A stretch of DNA of 64,000 bases from Phaeosaccion multiseriatum (Eukaryota > Ochrophyta, other classes), in NCBI GenBank assembly GCA_965112735.1, contig OZ218962.1:1302001-1366000 (forward strand), written 5' to 3'. Positions 21,801-31,600 of this stretch are shown in pieces. Below the pieces are notes generated by a model. It saw only the letters and a list, made by a program, of their open reading frames with translations, was not told the origin of the DNA and did no database searches. The position numbers were made by a program, and so were the translations under genes. Numbering within the stretch: position 1 is the first letter of the stretch; every line of letters begins with the position of its first letter.

Positions 21801-23980
21801 CAGAGCATGCGTGCGTGCACGTGTGTGAAAATGCAGTCTGTGTCCCCGGGCCATTTGTGACTGGTCCTACGAAGACCCACCTCTTGGTGCAAGGCACCCT
21901 TGAGAGAGAAAGCCCGCCCCCCTCCACAGGCTCTCCTGTTCGATGGATGGGCGCATCAGTGGGCGTTGAACATCAGCAGGAGGGAGGGAGCGAGTGGCAG
22001 AGCGGGAGGAAGTGGCGTAGATGAGCGTCAAGTGCCATCCAGCAAGCCAGCCACGTACCCATCCACTGCCATCCCCGACCCACCATGGACTTGAACTCGA
22101 GGTAGTTGCTGACTCCCGAGTACACGAGTGCCTCCACAGACTGCCCCCCTGCCCAGCACCAGCTGCAGCACGAAGCACGCACGAAGCCGCCACACGCACA
22201 CACCGGGCAGGCAATGAGCAATGTGATTGGGGCAAGTTCATTAGGGTTGGGGGTGGGGTTTGTTCGTCCCCTGCAAGACACCATATCAGGATACACCCAC
22301 TCCTTGTCGCCGCCGGGTTTTAACACAAAAACACCCTCTCGCTCTCCTCCTGGACAAGCAGTTCATGCCTAAGCAAGTCACGTAAGGCCGGTCACAGCTT
22401 TCGACTGCCGACTGTCGAGCGTGCCCCCCTACCTGTGCGGTGAGGTCAATGTTGAAGGCCCGAGAGTTCTCCACCTCAGCCCTGTACCCGGCGTAGGCTG
22501 CACACGAGGCGGGCTCATACGAGTGAGTCGGGGATGGCAGTGGAGGGAGAGAGAGAGAGGGAGAGAGCAGGACCTACGTGTATGGTGTGTGGTGGGCAAG
22601 TGAATTTAACAGCCACACAGCCTCACACTCTCCCCCTGCCTGCCCCACCCCACACAGGCTGATCTTGCCTCTGCCAGCGCGGGGGGCAAGGAACTGAGAT
22701 GCCACCTCCACCGTTTCGTGGGTACAGTTGGGGTACAAGCACGCACCACCCACCTCGACTTTAAAGTCCTTGTCGACAGTCGTGCTGCTGGTGAGCCGCC
22801 TTGGCTTGCGGCCAATCCAGACGGGAGATGCCCTCGGTTTCCGAGTCACAAGTCGCTGACGGAGGTAATACGCACACCCGCCTGGGCCTGGGCCGTGCAG
22901 CGCCTCAGGGGCATCAAGTTGGGCCTCTGCCACGACCCAATCAGGCTATCAGTCTCCTCTCGTGTGGGCTCCTCGTCGACAACGACGGGTGGCTCCTGTC
23001 CTTGCTTCGTCTGCCCCTCAGGCTCCACTCCACCCCCGTCGGCACGGCTCGAGCCTGTCTGCTCAGCATCATCAGCAGCAGCAGCAGCAGCAGCAGCATC
23101 AGCACCACCACCACCACTATCACCAGCAGGGATGCTGGCTGGGCCTGGGCTCTTGCTTGGGTCAGGGGTAGCAGGCGCCTCTTGTCCACCACCGCCTCCT
23201 CCCGCCCTCTCCTGCGCGACCACCTCGTGCCCCTTCGCCAAGTGCTCCTGCACGCCATCCACTCCCTCCTCCGATCCTCCTTCTAGAGCTGCGATTTGCT
23301 TGCCTGTGCTTACCTCCCTCTCCTCCCCCTCATCTCTCTTATTCTCCTGCTTCTTGTTCCTCCTGCTCCTCAAGTGACCCTTCGCCAGTGTTTCTAGTAT
23401 CGTTTTGGTCTGGTCTTTCCCTACCGATGTGTAGCGCGCTTCCTCTGCCGAGATCCCCTCCTCCCCTGTTTCTAGGGCTTGCTCGGCTTGCATCGCTTCG
23501 GCTTCGCTGGCGTGTTCGTTTCCATAGTAGCTGTTCTGTGAGGGTATGTATGTATACGCGGACGGAGACACATTCAAGACAGGGCGTAAGATTCCCCTGT
23601 GCGCACCAATCTTCCCCCATAGAAGTCACCCCCCTCCACCGCAACTCACCCTATCCAGGTGCAGCACGGTCTTGCCTGCTTTCGCCAAGGCCCTGAGAAG
23701 TGCAGGGCAGGAACAAGGTGGAGGAGATGAGCATCAACAGATAGACACAGTTCCGCGGGTGCTGCAGGCTTCCCCCATCTTCGTGCTGTAGTTCCGTGCC
23801 TCCCTTGGCGATCTGACACGCGCCCTTCGACGTCAGGGCGCAGCAGAGTGGACAATGGGAGAAAGAGAGGGAGAGGGAGGAAAGCAGGCAGTGCTTCACT
23901 TACGCGGCCAAGATGCTCTCCACCATGCCAGTTCCGAGCACCACGGCATCGTAGTGGTCTTCTAAGAAGTCCTCCTCCAT
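18840..23980 (-). CDS. Rab escort protein / Rab GDI family (REP, CHM-like)
   Basis: REP presents newly made Rab GTPases to geranylgeranyl transferase II and delivers them to membranes. The ATG is at 23980. Exon 1 (23904-23980) encodes YDAVVLGTGMVESILAA, the family's dinucleotide-binding start; exon 2 (23650-23692) gives LAKAGKTVLHLDR; exon 3 begins at 23535 with NSYYG. Later family blocks: SRAFNIDLTAQ (22433-22497), EALVYSGVSNYLEFKSM (22084-22140), SDMFQTGLLTPLEKRKMMKF (about 21628-21719), a block ending ATYSDY (21419-21504), FLEQAPLPPKLVQMVTYALAL (about 21107-21217), FRHLSALGQFGETAFLAPLYG (20872 to about 21000), CDVIVCGERYLPPQ (20127-20287), HAVQLDDSLQVCSAGTCLLH (about 19470-19840), LQQLYFHDAMEQ (about 19350) and LFERLCPDADFFDKQIF (about 19045-19110). 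Retention of the C-terminal LFxRL-type segment and inserts favour REP over GDI. The last exon is not placed; exon 3 carries a long low-complexity insert. Confidence 0.85.
20496..20561. repeat. Short CCCTA pentamer array in a REP intron
   Basis: About thirteen copies of ACCCT, with single changes to GCCCT or ACCAT, lie in the intron between the APLYG exon and the CDVIVCGERY exon. It resembles telomere-like pentamers but is short, degenerate and internal, so it is probably a simple microsatellite. Confidence 0.7.
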
Positions 23981-24421
23981 CCTTCCTTCAATCCAGCGGT
24001 CTAACCCGCTTATAAAAGTCTTTGGAGATCGATCTCGATCGGGGGATTTAGGACAGCCACTTGAAACTTAAATTGGTTTCTTCGCGCCCTTCCTTCCTCC
24101 TTCCCGTTGGTCCGTCCCAAAACAGACTCTTGAGAACGAGAGAGAGAGAGAGAGAGAGAGAGAGCAGGAGGTGGGGAGGGGCGCGTGTTTGTGTCCCGAA
24201 CAGATAGATGGATGCAAAGCTCCGCGGAGGAAGGATCGGAAATGCCAAGAGGGAGAGCGAGAGGTGCCTCCAAAGCGAACAGGATAACAAGGTGCAACAT
24301 TGCAATGGAGAGGCCAAGCATCAACGCGGAGCAGCAGCAAGAGCAGGATGAGAGGGAAGAGAAGCGCGAGCAGGACGAGCAGCACAAGGAGTAGGACAGG
24401 AGGTCTGACTCCTCGCTCAAA

Positions 24422-24740
24422 ATGGCAGCCCAGGGAACACCGGAAGTGGAAGGGGAGGAGGACGGGCGGAGACTTCCTTCTGCGGTGATGGTATTCCCAT
24501 GCCCCCGACCCCCGCCTCCACTGCCAACGGTACTCCTGCGGCTGTCTCGGCCACGGTCGTCTTCACACCGCCGGAGCCCGAGTGGCAGAGGGTCCCCGGC
24601 CGCTGGAGCCGAGAGCAGACGCAGAAGGTGGCAGAGATGGCTGAAGGAGAGATTGGCGGCAGAGCTTATCGCAGCCGAGCCCTTCCCCGAGGTGGTGGGG
24701 GAGCGGCGGATGGTGCGCTTCCTCAACGGCCACAGACAGG
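24422..24740 (+). CDS. Possible first exon of a CRAL-TRIO/Sec14-like protein
   Basis: A frame starting at an ATG at 24422 runs to a GTAAGG donor at about 24740. It ends with PFPEVVGERRMVRFLNGHRQ, which resembles the helical N-terminal segment ('DRxLLRFLRGH') before CRAL-TRIO lipid-binding domains in protists. The first half is Pro/Arg/Ser-rich and equally open in another frame. I found no convincing continuation: the segments at 25020-25065 and 26171-26275 (the latter giving YPVMWLLQKDANVLELSFIK) could be exons but do not match CRAL-TRIO. It is divergent from the REP gene, with 440 bases between the two ATGs. It may be a gene fragment. Confidence 0.3.
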
Positions 24741-24899
24741 TAAGGAGGAGGAGGAGGAGGAGGAGGAGGAGGAGGAGGCTGTACCGTATGTGCAGAGTCG
24801 GCCGAGAGCTTCCTCGCTCGGTGACAAGCGATCAAGCAATGCATGGCACGCAGTGAGTGGGGCAGCCACCAGGAAGAGAATGAGAGCGATGGACCGATT

Positions 24900-26786
24900 G
24901 GGGGAGGTGGAGGATGGACGTGGATGGGGGGGTTGGAGGCGAAAGAGGAGAAGGAGAAGACATGCACCCACGCACCCACCCCCTCCTTCGCTCATTGCTT
25001 GTCGGGCGGCCTCTCAGGAGGGGCGAGCAATATGTTTATTGTCATGGAGCACTGCCGAGGAGGAGGTAAGCAACTAAGCAACACTCCAACATGCTGTGTG
25101 TGTGTGGCGATTCGATACATTTTTGACACAAGTGCCCCGCCACTCTTCTCTCCCATCCACTGCCCTCCTCCTCCCTCCTCCCTCATCCGCCAGCAGCAAG
25201 AGCCAGAGCGCAGGTTGCTCGTCACTCACGAGACTTGTTTCCATTTCAGTTTCAGATTTGTTGACTGGGCTGCCTGAAACTCCGCACTGCACTGTCGAAC
25301 ATTCCTGTCATGCTTCAGCTATGCCCTGCTGAAACGGAAACTCGAACAGGTGCTGGACTCGCCGTCGCCTTCCTACAACACTCCAAGAAGGTACGATCGC
25401 AGGCTCTCCCCCCTGACCTAGACAGGCACCAGCTAACTGTCTTATCGACTGTCGATCTGACTGAGACGGCCGACATACGTCTGACGGAGGGCCTGACTAC
25501 CCCTCTAATTCATAGCTATGCCTGACTAAATACCCTGACACCAGGTGCTGCACCGCGACGGGGGGAGAGCCCGTCAAGCCAGACTGTTGCGGTGCACGTT
25601 GGAGAAGGTAGGTACGTAGGCCTACGTAAAGTTACCTGTCTGCCTCTTTCTTTGTCCGCTCTGCCATCAGTGCACTTCGTATGCGTGACCCCATCCCCTG
25701 CGTGAATGTTTGTGCGGTTGTGTGTGTGCGTGTGCATGTGTGCGTGTGTATGTACTACAGGTCAGGCGCAGACCGTGACGGGGAAAAAGACCCCTACTAC
25801 AGGCTCTAGGGCGCTGCTTCGGTCCTGCTTGGGCACTCTTGCTACTTGCTCGTGTTGCTTCCTGCTGCTGCTTCGACTCCCTCTGTGGGTGTGTGAGAGC
25901 CGGCCTTACGGTTATAAGGTGTGTCATCGTGCGCCAATTTCGGACCTTTGCCTTGAATTGCACGTTTCGCCCAGAGGAGAGACTGCTCGGATCTGTGCAC
26001 TAGTAGTAGAGTGTTCTCCTCTTCTCTTTGCGTCGGTCAGAGTGACACATGGGCCCTGTACTCTCAAGCATAGCTAAGCAGTGTTTCCCCTCACCTCTCT
26101 CGCCCCTTTCAACAACCCTCCACCGCAGTTGGGCATTGTAGCTATACAAGAACAATCGTTGCGCAGGATACACCTCGCTCCCATACCCGGTGATGTGGCT
26201 GCTGCAGAAGGACGCGAATGTGTTGGAGCTGTCCTTCATCAAGAGGCACATGGCTGGCACGCTTCGGGGAGTGAGAGGAGGAGGAGGGATGGCGGCAGCA
26301 GCGCATTCCGGGGGGACTATCATAGCGCGGAGGGAGGGAATAAGGCCCAGGAAGAGGACGGCAGCAGGAGGCGAGAAGACGGAGGAGGAGGCGCAAAGGT
26401 GGTGGTCGGGGAGACGGTAATGATGACGAGGGTCGGCTCAGAGGAGGGGGAGTGATAGTAAACACATCCCTCTCCATCCGAAGGAGGGGGGTGAGCCGAG
26501 AGAGTCAAGCAGCAACGGCAGGAGGAGCAGGGATGGCAGTGGATGGTGGAGGTCGACACGGGGGAGATGGTCGCCAGCAGGAGCGGGAGTATGTTGTTGA
26601 GGCCGACGGAATTGCACAGGCAGAGCGCGGATGGACTCGCCATGGAGCGGAGGAGGAGGGGAGCGACTGCAGCACGTGAGGAGACATGTGGAGGACGATC
26701 GGGCCATGCATCACACCATCAGGGAAGTATCGCCGGGAGGAGGATGGCAGTGGATGGGAGTAGGAGCAGGAGAAGAAGGGGTAGGA

Positions 26787-26818
<32 letters not shown>

Positions 26819-27290
26819 TGGCAACAGGAATGGTTATAGCAATGGCTTCCGGGTGCTTGCTTTAGCTTCTGCTTGGCTCTAGCTTGGCTTTGAGGCTAGC
26901 TGTCGGTAGTTTCGACAGGGAGAACCGTCTCGGTACGAGGTTCTTTCTGGTCAGGCTCCGGACTGCAGCAACATCGGTCCGTACGGCTGTCTTGTCTGGG
27001 TTTTGTCAAGGAGCAGCGCCCGATTACGCCTTCACTACTGCTGCCACTGCTGTTGCTACTGTAGTGTGGTGGAGCTGGGACAGGCTCAATTCCGTAATAT
27101 TAGGTAGGCAGGACAGTAAGTCAATGATGTGGGACGCGGCCTTTTCTGGGCCCTGGTTCTTAGAATGGGAAAGACCTTGGTATTAATACACTTGGTGCCA
27201 GCATTGGACTCTTCTCTCTCCCTTATTGGTATCGGAACGCAGCGGCCAGCTTGGAGGTGCCTTCCTCCTCTTAGGCAGAGGGAGGTAGCG
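24900..27290. other. Region without a confident gene
   Basis: Apart from the weak exon-like segment at 26171-26275 I can support no gene here. It contains two copies of GGATGGCAGTGGATGG (about 26531 and 26744), a short CAG run (26791-26818), a TGTGTG run near 25715-25750 and many short frames with no family resemblance. Confidence 0.4.
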
Positions 27291-27388
27291 GCCCCACTCA
27301 AGGGATCGGCTCCGGACTGGCCTAGAAGCCTAGGTCTAGAGACGAAATTCGGCCGGCCTAAGGGGGCCAAGGCCCCCGGCCTAGGCCT

Positions 27389-27590
27389 ATCGACCCTGCT
27401 GGACAAGATTATGGTGTGCGCCGGCCGTACTCAGTAATCAGCCCCCGGCTGGCGCATAATCAGTACTCAGGCCGGCCGGTCACCAGCTGTAAGCAACAAG
27501 GCCGGCTGGCGCCGGTCATAATTAGGTAATCAGGCCGACTGCGCCGTCCTTTCCACAGTAATCAGATACTGTAATCTTGTCCAGGGTCGA
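27389..27590. repeat. Imperfect inverted repeat in a palindrome-rich patch
   Basis: TCGACCCTGCTGGACAAGAT near 27389 is matched in inverted orientation by ATCTTGTCCAGGGTCGA near 27574, enclosing about 160 bases with repeated 'CAGTAATCAG' and 'GGCCGGC' words. The flank at 27310-27390 is full of GGCC, CCTAGG and CGGCCGG palindromes. The pattern suggests a small hairpin or MITE-like element; no transposase is visible. Confidence 0.45.
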
Positions 27591-28250
27591 CTCCCTCCCT
27601 CCCTCCCTCCCTCTCTCCCTCCCTCCCTCCCTCCCTCCCTCCCTCTCCCTCACTCCCTCCCTCCCTCACTCCCTCCCTCCCTCCCTCCCTCCCTCCCTCC
27701 CTCCCTCCCTCCCTCCCTCCCTCCCTCCCTCCCTCCCTCCCTCCCTCCCTCCCTCCCTTCCTTCCTCCCTCCCTCCCTCCCTCCCTCCCTCCCTCCCTCC
27801 CTCCCTCCCTCCCTCCCTCCCTCCCTCCCTCCCTCCCTCCCTCCCTCCCTCCCTCCCTCCCTCCCTCCCTCCCTCCCTCCCTCCCTCCCTCCCTCCCTCC
27901 CTCCCTCCCTCCCTCCCTCCCTCCCTCCCTCTCTCCCTCCCTCCCTCCCTCCCTCTGTCCCTCCCTCCCCTTCCTTCTGTCCCTCCCTTCCTTCTGTCCC
28001 TCCCTCCCCTTCCTTCTGTCCCTCCCTCCCTCCCTCCCTCCCTCCCTCCCTCCCTCCCTCCCTCCCTCCCTCTCTCCCTCTCCTTCCCTCCCTTCCTGCC
28101 TGCCTCCCACCCTCCCTCCCTCCCACCCTCCCTCCCTCCCTCCCTCCCTCCCTCCCTCCCTCCCTCTCCTTCAGGCGTCCCTCCCTCCCTCCCCTCCCTC
28201 CCTCCCTCCCTCCCTCCCTCCCTCCCTCCCTCCCTCCCTCCTTCCCTCCG
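27587..28250. repeat. Long TCCC/CCCT tetranucleotide array
   Basis: About 660 bases of near-perfect CCCT repeats with occasional CTCT, CCTT and CTGT variants. It fades into degenerate CCCTCC DNA to about 28360. Related shorter arrays lie at about 28640-28736 and 29276-29328. Both strands are open across it, giving Pro/Ser/Leu or Gly/Arg/Glu peptides that I do not regard as genes. Confidence 0.9.
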
Positions 28251-28581
28251 CCCTCCCTACCTCCTCGTATCCGTCTATCCCACTGTCCCTCCCTCCGCCC
28301 CTCCCTTTCTCCCTCTTTCTATCCCTCCATCCCTCCCTCCCTCTATCCTGCTATTCCTCCCTGTGGAAAGTCGATTCGTAAGTCAATGGCCCAGGCCCAG
28401 GCAGAAACGGTGAGAACGAGTAGCGTGGCTCTCAGCCACTATCCCATGTGCGAAGGTGGTCGTTTAGGACTAGCATGCGATAAGTTAATAGAGGCAAGGC
28501 TGGCTGCTAGGCTGGCTTTGGGGTTGCTGTTACCTTTTGTCCGTGCGTGTGGGCGTGTGTCTAGTTCTATCCTATCTGTAT

Positions 28582-28640
28582 GCGACAGCGCATGTCGTTT
28601 TACACCATCTGTTGGCGACAGCGCTTGTCGTTTTACATCC
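28582..28640. repeat. Duplicated short hairpin unit
   Basis: The unit GCGACAGCGC(A/T)TGTCGTTTTACA occurs twice about 30 bases apart (near 28586 and 28616). Each copy can fold through CGACA/TGTCG arms. It lies between the CCCT arrays and may belong to the same repeat element. Confidence 0.5.
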
Positions 28641-29011
28641 CTGCCTCCCACCCTCCCTCCCTGCCTCCCTCCCTCCCTCCCTCCCTCCCTCCCTCCCTCT
28701 CACCCTCCCTCCCTCCCTCCCTCCCTCCCTCCCTTCGACCCTAGGCCTAGTCTAGAACCGCCGGCCTAGGGAGAAAAAAAAATGCCTAGCTAGAGCGGCC
28801 GTAGGCCGCTCGGCCTAGGGCCTAGAGCATAGGCTTCTAGGCCAGCCTGGAGCCGAAAGATGTCGACCCCTGACACGCTATCGCTCACTTTCTCGATAGC
28901 GGTCGCAGAAAGAACAACAAGAAAAAAAAGAAAAAAAAAGAAAAAAAAAACATTACGTAATGCCTAAGGGAAAAAAGGATGGAAAAAAAAAGGAGATGGA
29001 AAAAAAAAGAG

Positions 29012-29111
29012 ACCTCAAGGAGGGGCTCGAACCCTCAACCGCTTCCTGGACTCCAAAACCCTCCAGACGGGTTCATAGAAGGGAAGCGCGCTTCCATTGC
29101 GCCACATAACC
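29012..29111 (-). tRNA. tRNA-Arg(UCU)-like locus with a 28-base intron, or a tRNA-derived repeat
   Basis: On the minus strand a D arm pairs GCGC with GCGC around an AATGGAA loop. The anticodon stem CTTCC/GGAAG pairs fully. The T arm GAGGG-TTCGAGC-CCCTC is perfect and gives a B box. Reading the loop as CT-TCT-A puts UCU at the anticodon, with a 28-base insert at 29048-29075, exactly at the canonical intron position after base 37. The variable loop is CGGTT. A run of nine T follows a few bases after the 3' end, as expected for a Pol III terminator. Against a working gene, only about four of seven acceptor-stem pairs form. It could therefore be a pseudogene or SINE head, in keeping with the repeat-rich neighbourhood. 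Confidence 0.5.
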
Positions 29112-29129
29112 AGACTCTCTGAAAACACC

Positions 29130-30170
29130 ATATCTGAAAAGGCCCCGGCCCCGAGATTCCTTTGTTCCTTGTTCTTGTAAGTACCCTAAATCACGTCTCG
29201 TGCTCTGTGCTCGCTCGAGCTGTCGTGGTGGGCCTCGCTCTGGGACTGTTTGTTGTGTGTGCGGCCGGCCGGCCGCCCCTCCCTCCCTCCGTCCCTCCCT
29301 CCCTCCCTCCCTCCCTCCCTCCCTCCGTCTTCTGCCGTCTTTTGCCGTCGTGGTGTCGCAATGTCCGTTGTGTGTGTGTCAAACTACTAGTATATATTGC
29401 CCGTAACAGAAACCATAAAAAGAAGGAGAGGCCCAGAGTTTCAGATCTGGACGTTATCAATATTGGGCATCCCACAGACCCCAATAATGATCATATCACA
29501 ACACGTGGCTTGATGAGCTTGCTGCCTCGCTTCTCCTCGACAACAGAAAGAAGGGCTCACCGGGCGGCAGGCAGGAATACTACTAGAGCGGGGCCTCGGT
29601 CTCTTGCGCCTTGCTGGGATAGCGGATACTAGTGCGTCACAGAGTCTGGCTGGCCACCTTTTCGTGCGGACAGTAAACGGGGGGGGGGGGTCGTTAGTGC
29701 TTGACCTCCCTCGCCGCTTAGCCAATGGGCGGGGTGGTTCTTGGCTGACCTTGAAGTGACCTCTGCCGTGCCGTCCACTGGCTGTTCTCCGTTCCGCATC
29801 GTAGCTACGCCCCGTGGGTGGCCCATCAGCGTGACGTTCCCGTCCTTCTTGCTTCTTCTCAACATTGAGCGTCAGAAAAGCTCTCATTCCACTTGCTTGT
29901 AGCCAACGAGAATACTACACACGCCACGGCGCAGCCACGGCAGGCCAGGCATTACCCAACATTGTCCCTCATTGTAGCTAGAAGCGACCGACAAGGAAAG
30001 CCCCTCACACATGCATTCCAAGGTACTAGGGAAGGGAAGGGATATTAAGGCCAGAGATACGGCACGTTCTTCCCTCTATAGTACCAGCCAGCATTGCTTG
30101 CGCTGAAAGCCACGACCCCTTCTGCCCACCACCACCACAACAACTGGCGTATACAGTTATATACCACCAA
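29130..30170. other. Region without a supported gene
   Basis: This stretch holds a CGGCCGGCC palindrome and CCCT array (29262-29328), a 10-base G run near 29682 and open frames with no family resemblance. The 3' end of the OSCA-type gene on the minus strand probably lies between about 30040 and 30170. Confidence 0.35.
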
Positions 30171-31600
30171 CTTTCGTACCTTTGTGCGATGGTTGAGGTA
30201 GTAGACCTCATTCATTCTCCTCTATGGAGTCCGGGAGAGCTCCTGCACGTCCACTGCCACCTCGCCCTCCTTCTTCGGGGAAGGTGCCAACGGCGGCGGC
30301 CGGGGTACGCCCACTGCGTCCTGCTGAGATTGTGCGATACGTAGTAGATAAGTGGATGGCGGTGTGACGGGGTGAGTGGGTAGGTGGATGTGGGTGGGCG
30401 GCTGTGGGCGAATCACTTGCTGCTACGCCATCCATCTCTTGCTGGCTCATCGCCCCCTCCTCTTCGGTGATTCCTAATACATACATTGCCCTCCCGAAGT
30501 GATGCGCTGCTCCCATCCCGGGGGCAGGTCCTTTTCTTTCTCCTTCATGGCCTGATTGATTGAGAGTGGGTGGTGAATTGGATGGCAGCAGATGGTGAAT
30601 TGGATGGCAGCAGATGGTGAATTGGATGGCAGCAGATCATGGCCTGATTGATTGAGTGAGTGATTGATTTTGATTGATTGATTTGTTTCAGTTGTCAATT
30701 TCGGTGTCAGGAAGAGGCGAGGTCAACACACATCGATACCATTGCAGTGCAGAGAGTGGGTGGTGAATTGGATGGCAGCAGATGGTGAATTGGATGGCAG
30801 CAGATGGTGAATTGGATGGCAGCAGATCATGGCCTGATTGATTGAGTGAGTGATTGATTTTGATTGATTGATTTGTTTCAGTTGTCAATTTCGGTGTCAG
30901 GAAGAGGCGAGGTCAAGACACATCATATGATGAATTGGATGGCAGCAGATGGTGAATTGGATGGCAGCAGATGGTTTCACTCGATGGCAGTGGATGGTGA
31001 ATTGGATGGCTTTGAGCATTGCAATTGAGGAAAGTTCTCCCTCTTACCAGGCGACTCGCGACGACGTCATGCCGATGTGGTCAATGTAGTACCTGGTATC
31101 AGCCCAACCCACACACACGCACGAAAGAGAAATGTCAGTGCAGAGGTGTGTCAGAAGTGAGCAGAACGTACACACAGAGAGAGAAAGGTGGGGGTCGGTG
31201 TGAGGGTGTCCTCACCTTCTGCCGCCTTCAGTGTACTTGGCCTCCCAGCCGGGTGGTCTCAGCACGGGATTCAAAAAGGCCTCCTGCTGTTGAACAGTGA
31301 CGACGGGGGGGGTCCCACTGCGATCCACGACAGCGAGAGGGGAGGGAGAGAGGGAGAGAGAAAGACAGGGCGAGGTGGGTATCGACATGAACCTTTGGAA
31401 AGCATTAAGCATAGAGAATGTCCACCCCACGCACCCACCCCTTTCTCACAGACACAGGTGGTTGGCGTAATACACGCGACCGTCTGCCGTAAACTTTTTT
31501 TCTCCCACCCGTCGGGGAGCTGCCCACCACCCCCTAGCTACTTGGCCAGGTCGGGCCATGGAGCCGGGACCCGCCCGTTGCTTGGCGCCCCGACATTGAC
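30170..31600 (-). other. Three WW-type modules at the end of the OSCA-like protein
   Basis: Module 1 (about 31452-31535): LPDGWEKK and FTADGRVYYANH, but these lie in different frames across a run of seven A. Module 2 is split over two exons: PPGWEAKYTEGGR (about 31215-31290) and YYIDHIG (about 31030-31075). Module 3 is also split: LPPGWEQRITSGGQCMY (about 30485-30540) and VYYLNHRTK (about 30183-30215). WW domains bind proline-rich partners; the second conserved aromatic is Tyr or His-associated in each. A channel-WW fusion would place a protein-binding tail in the cytosol (inference). Confidence 0.65.

Noticed and set aside
24020-24726. Minus-strand 238-codon frame upstream of the REP start
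   Set aside because: It reads across GAGAGA-type repeats and the reverse complement of the possible CRAL-TRIO exon; no family resemblance or splice support.
27577-28413. Open frames of 150-278 codons in the CCCT array on both strands
   Set aside because: Pure tetranucleotide repeat translation (Pro/Ser/Leu or Gly/Arg/Glu).
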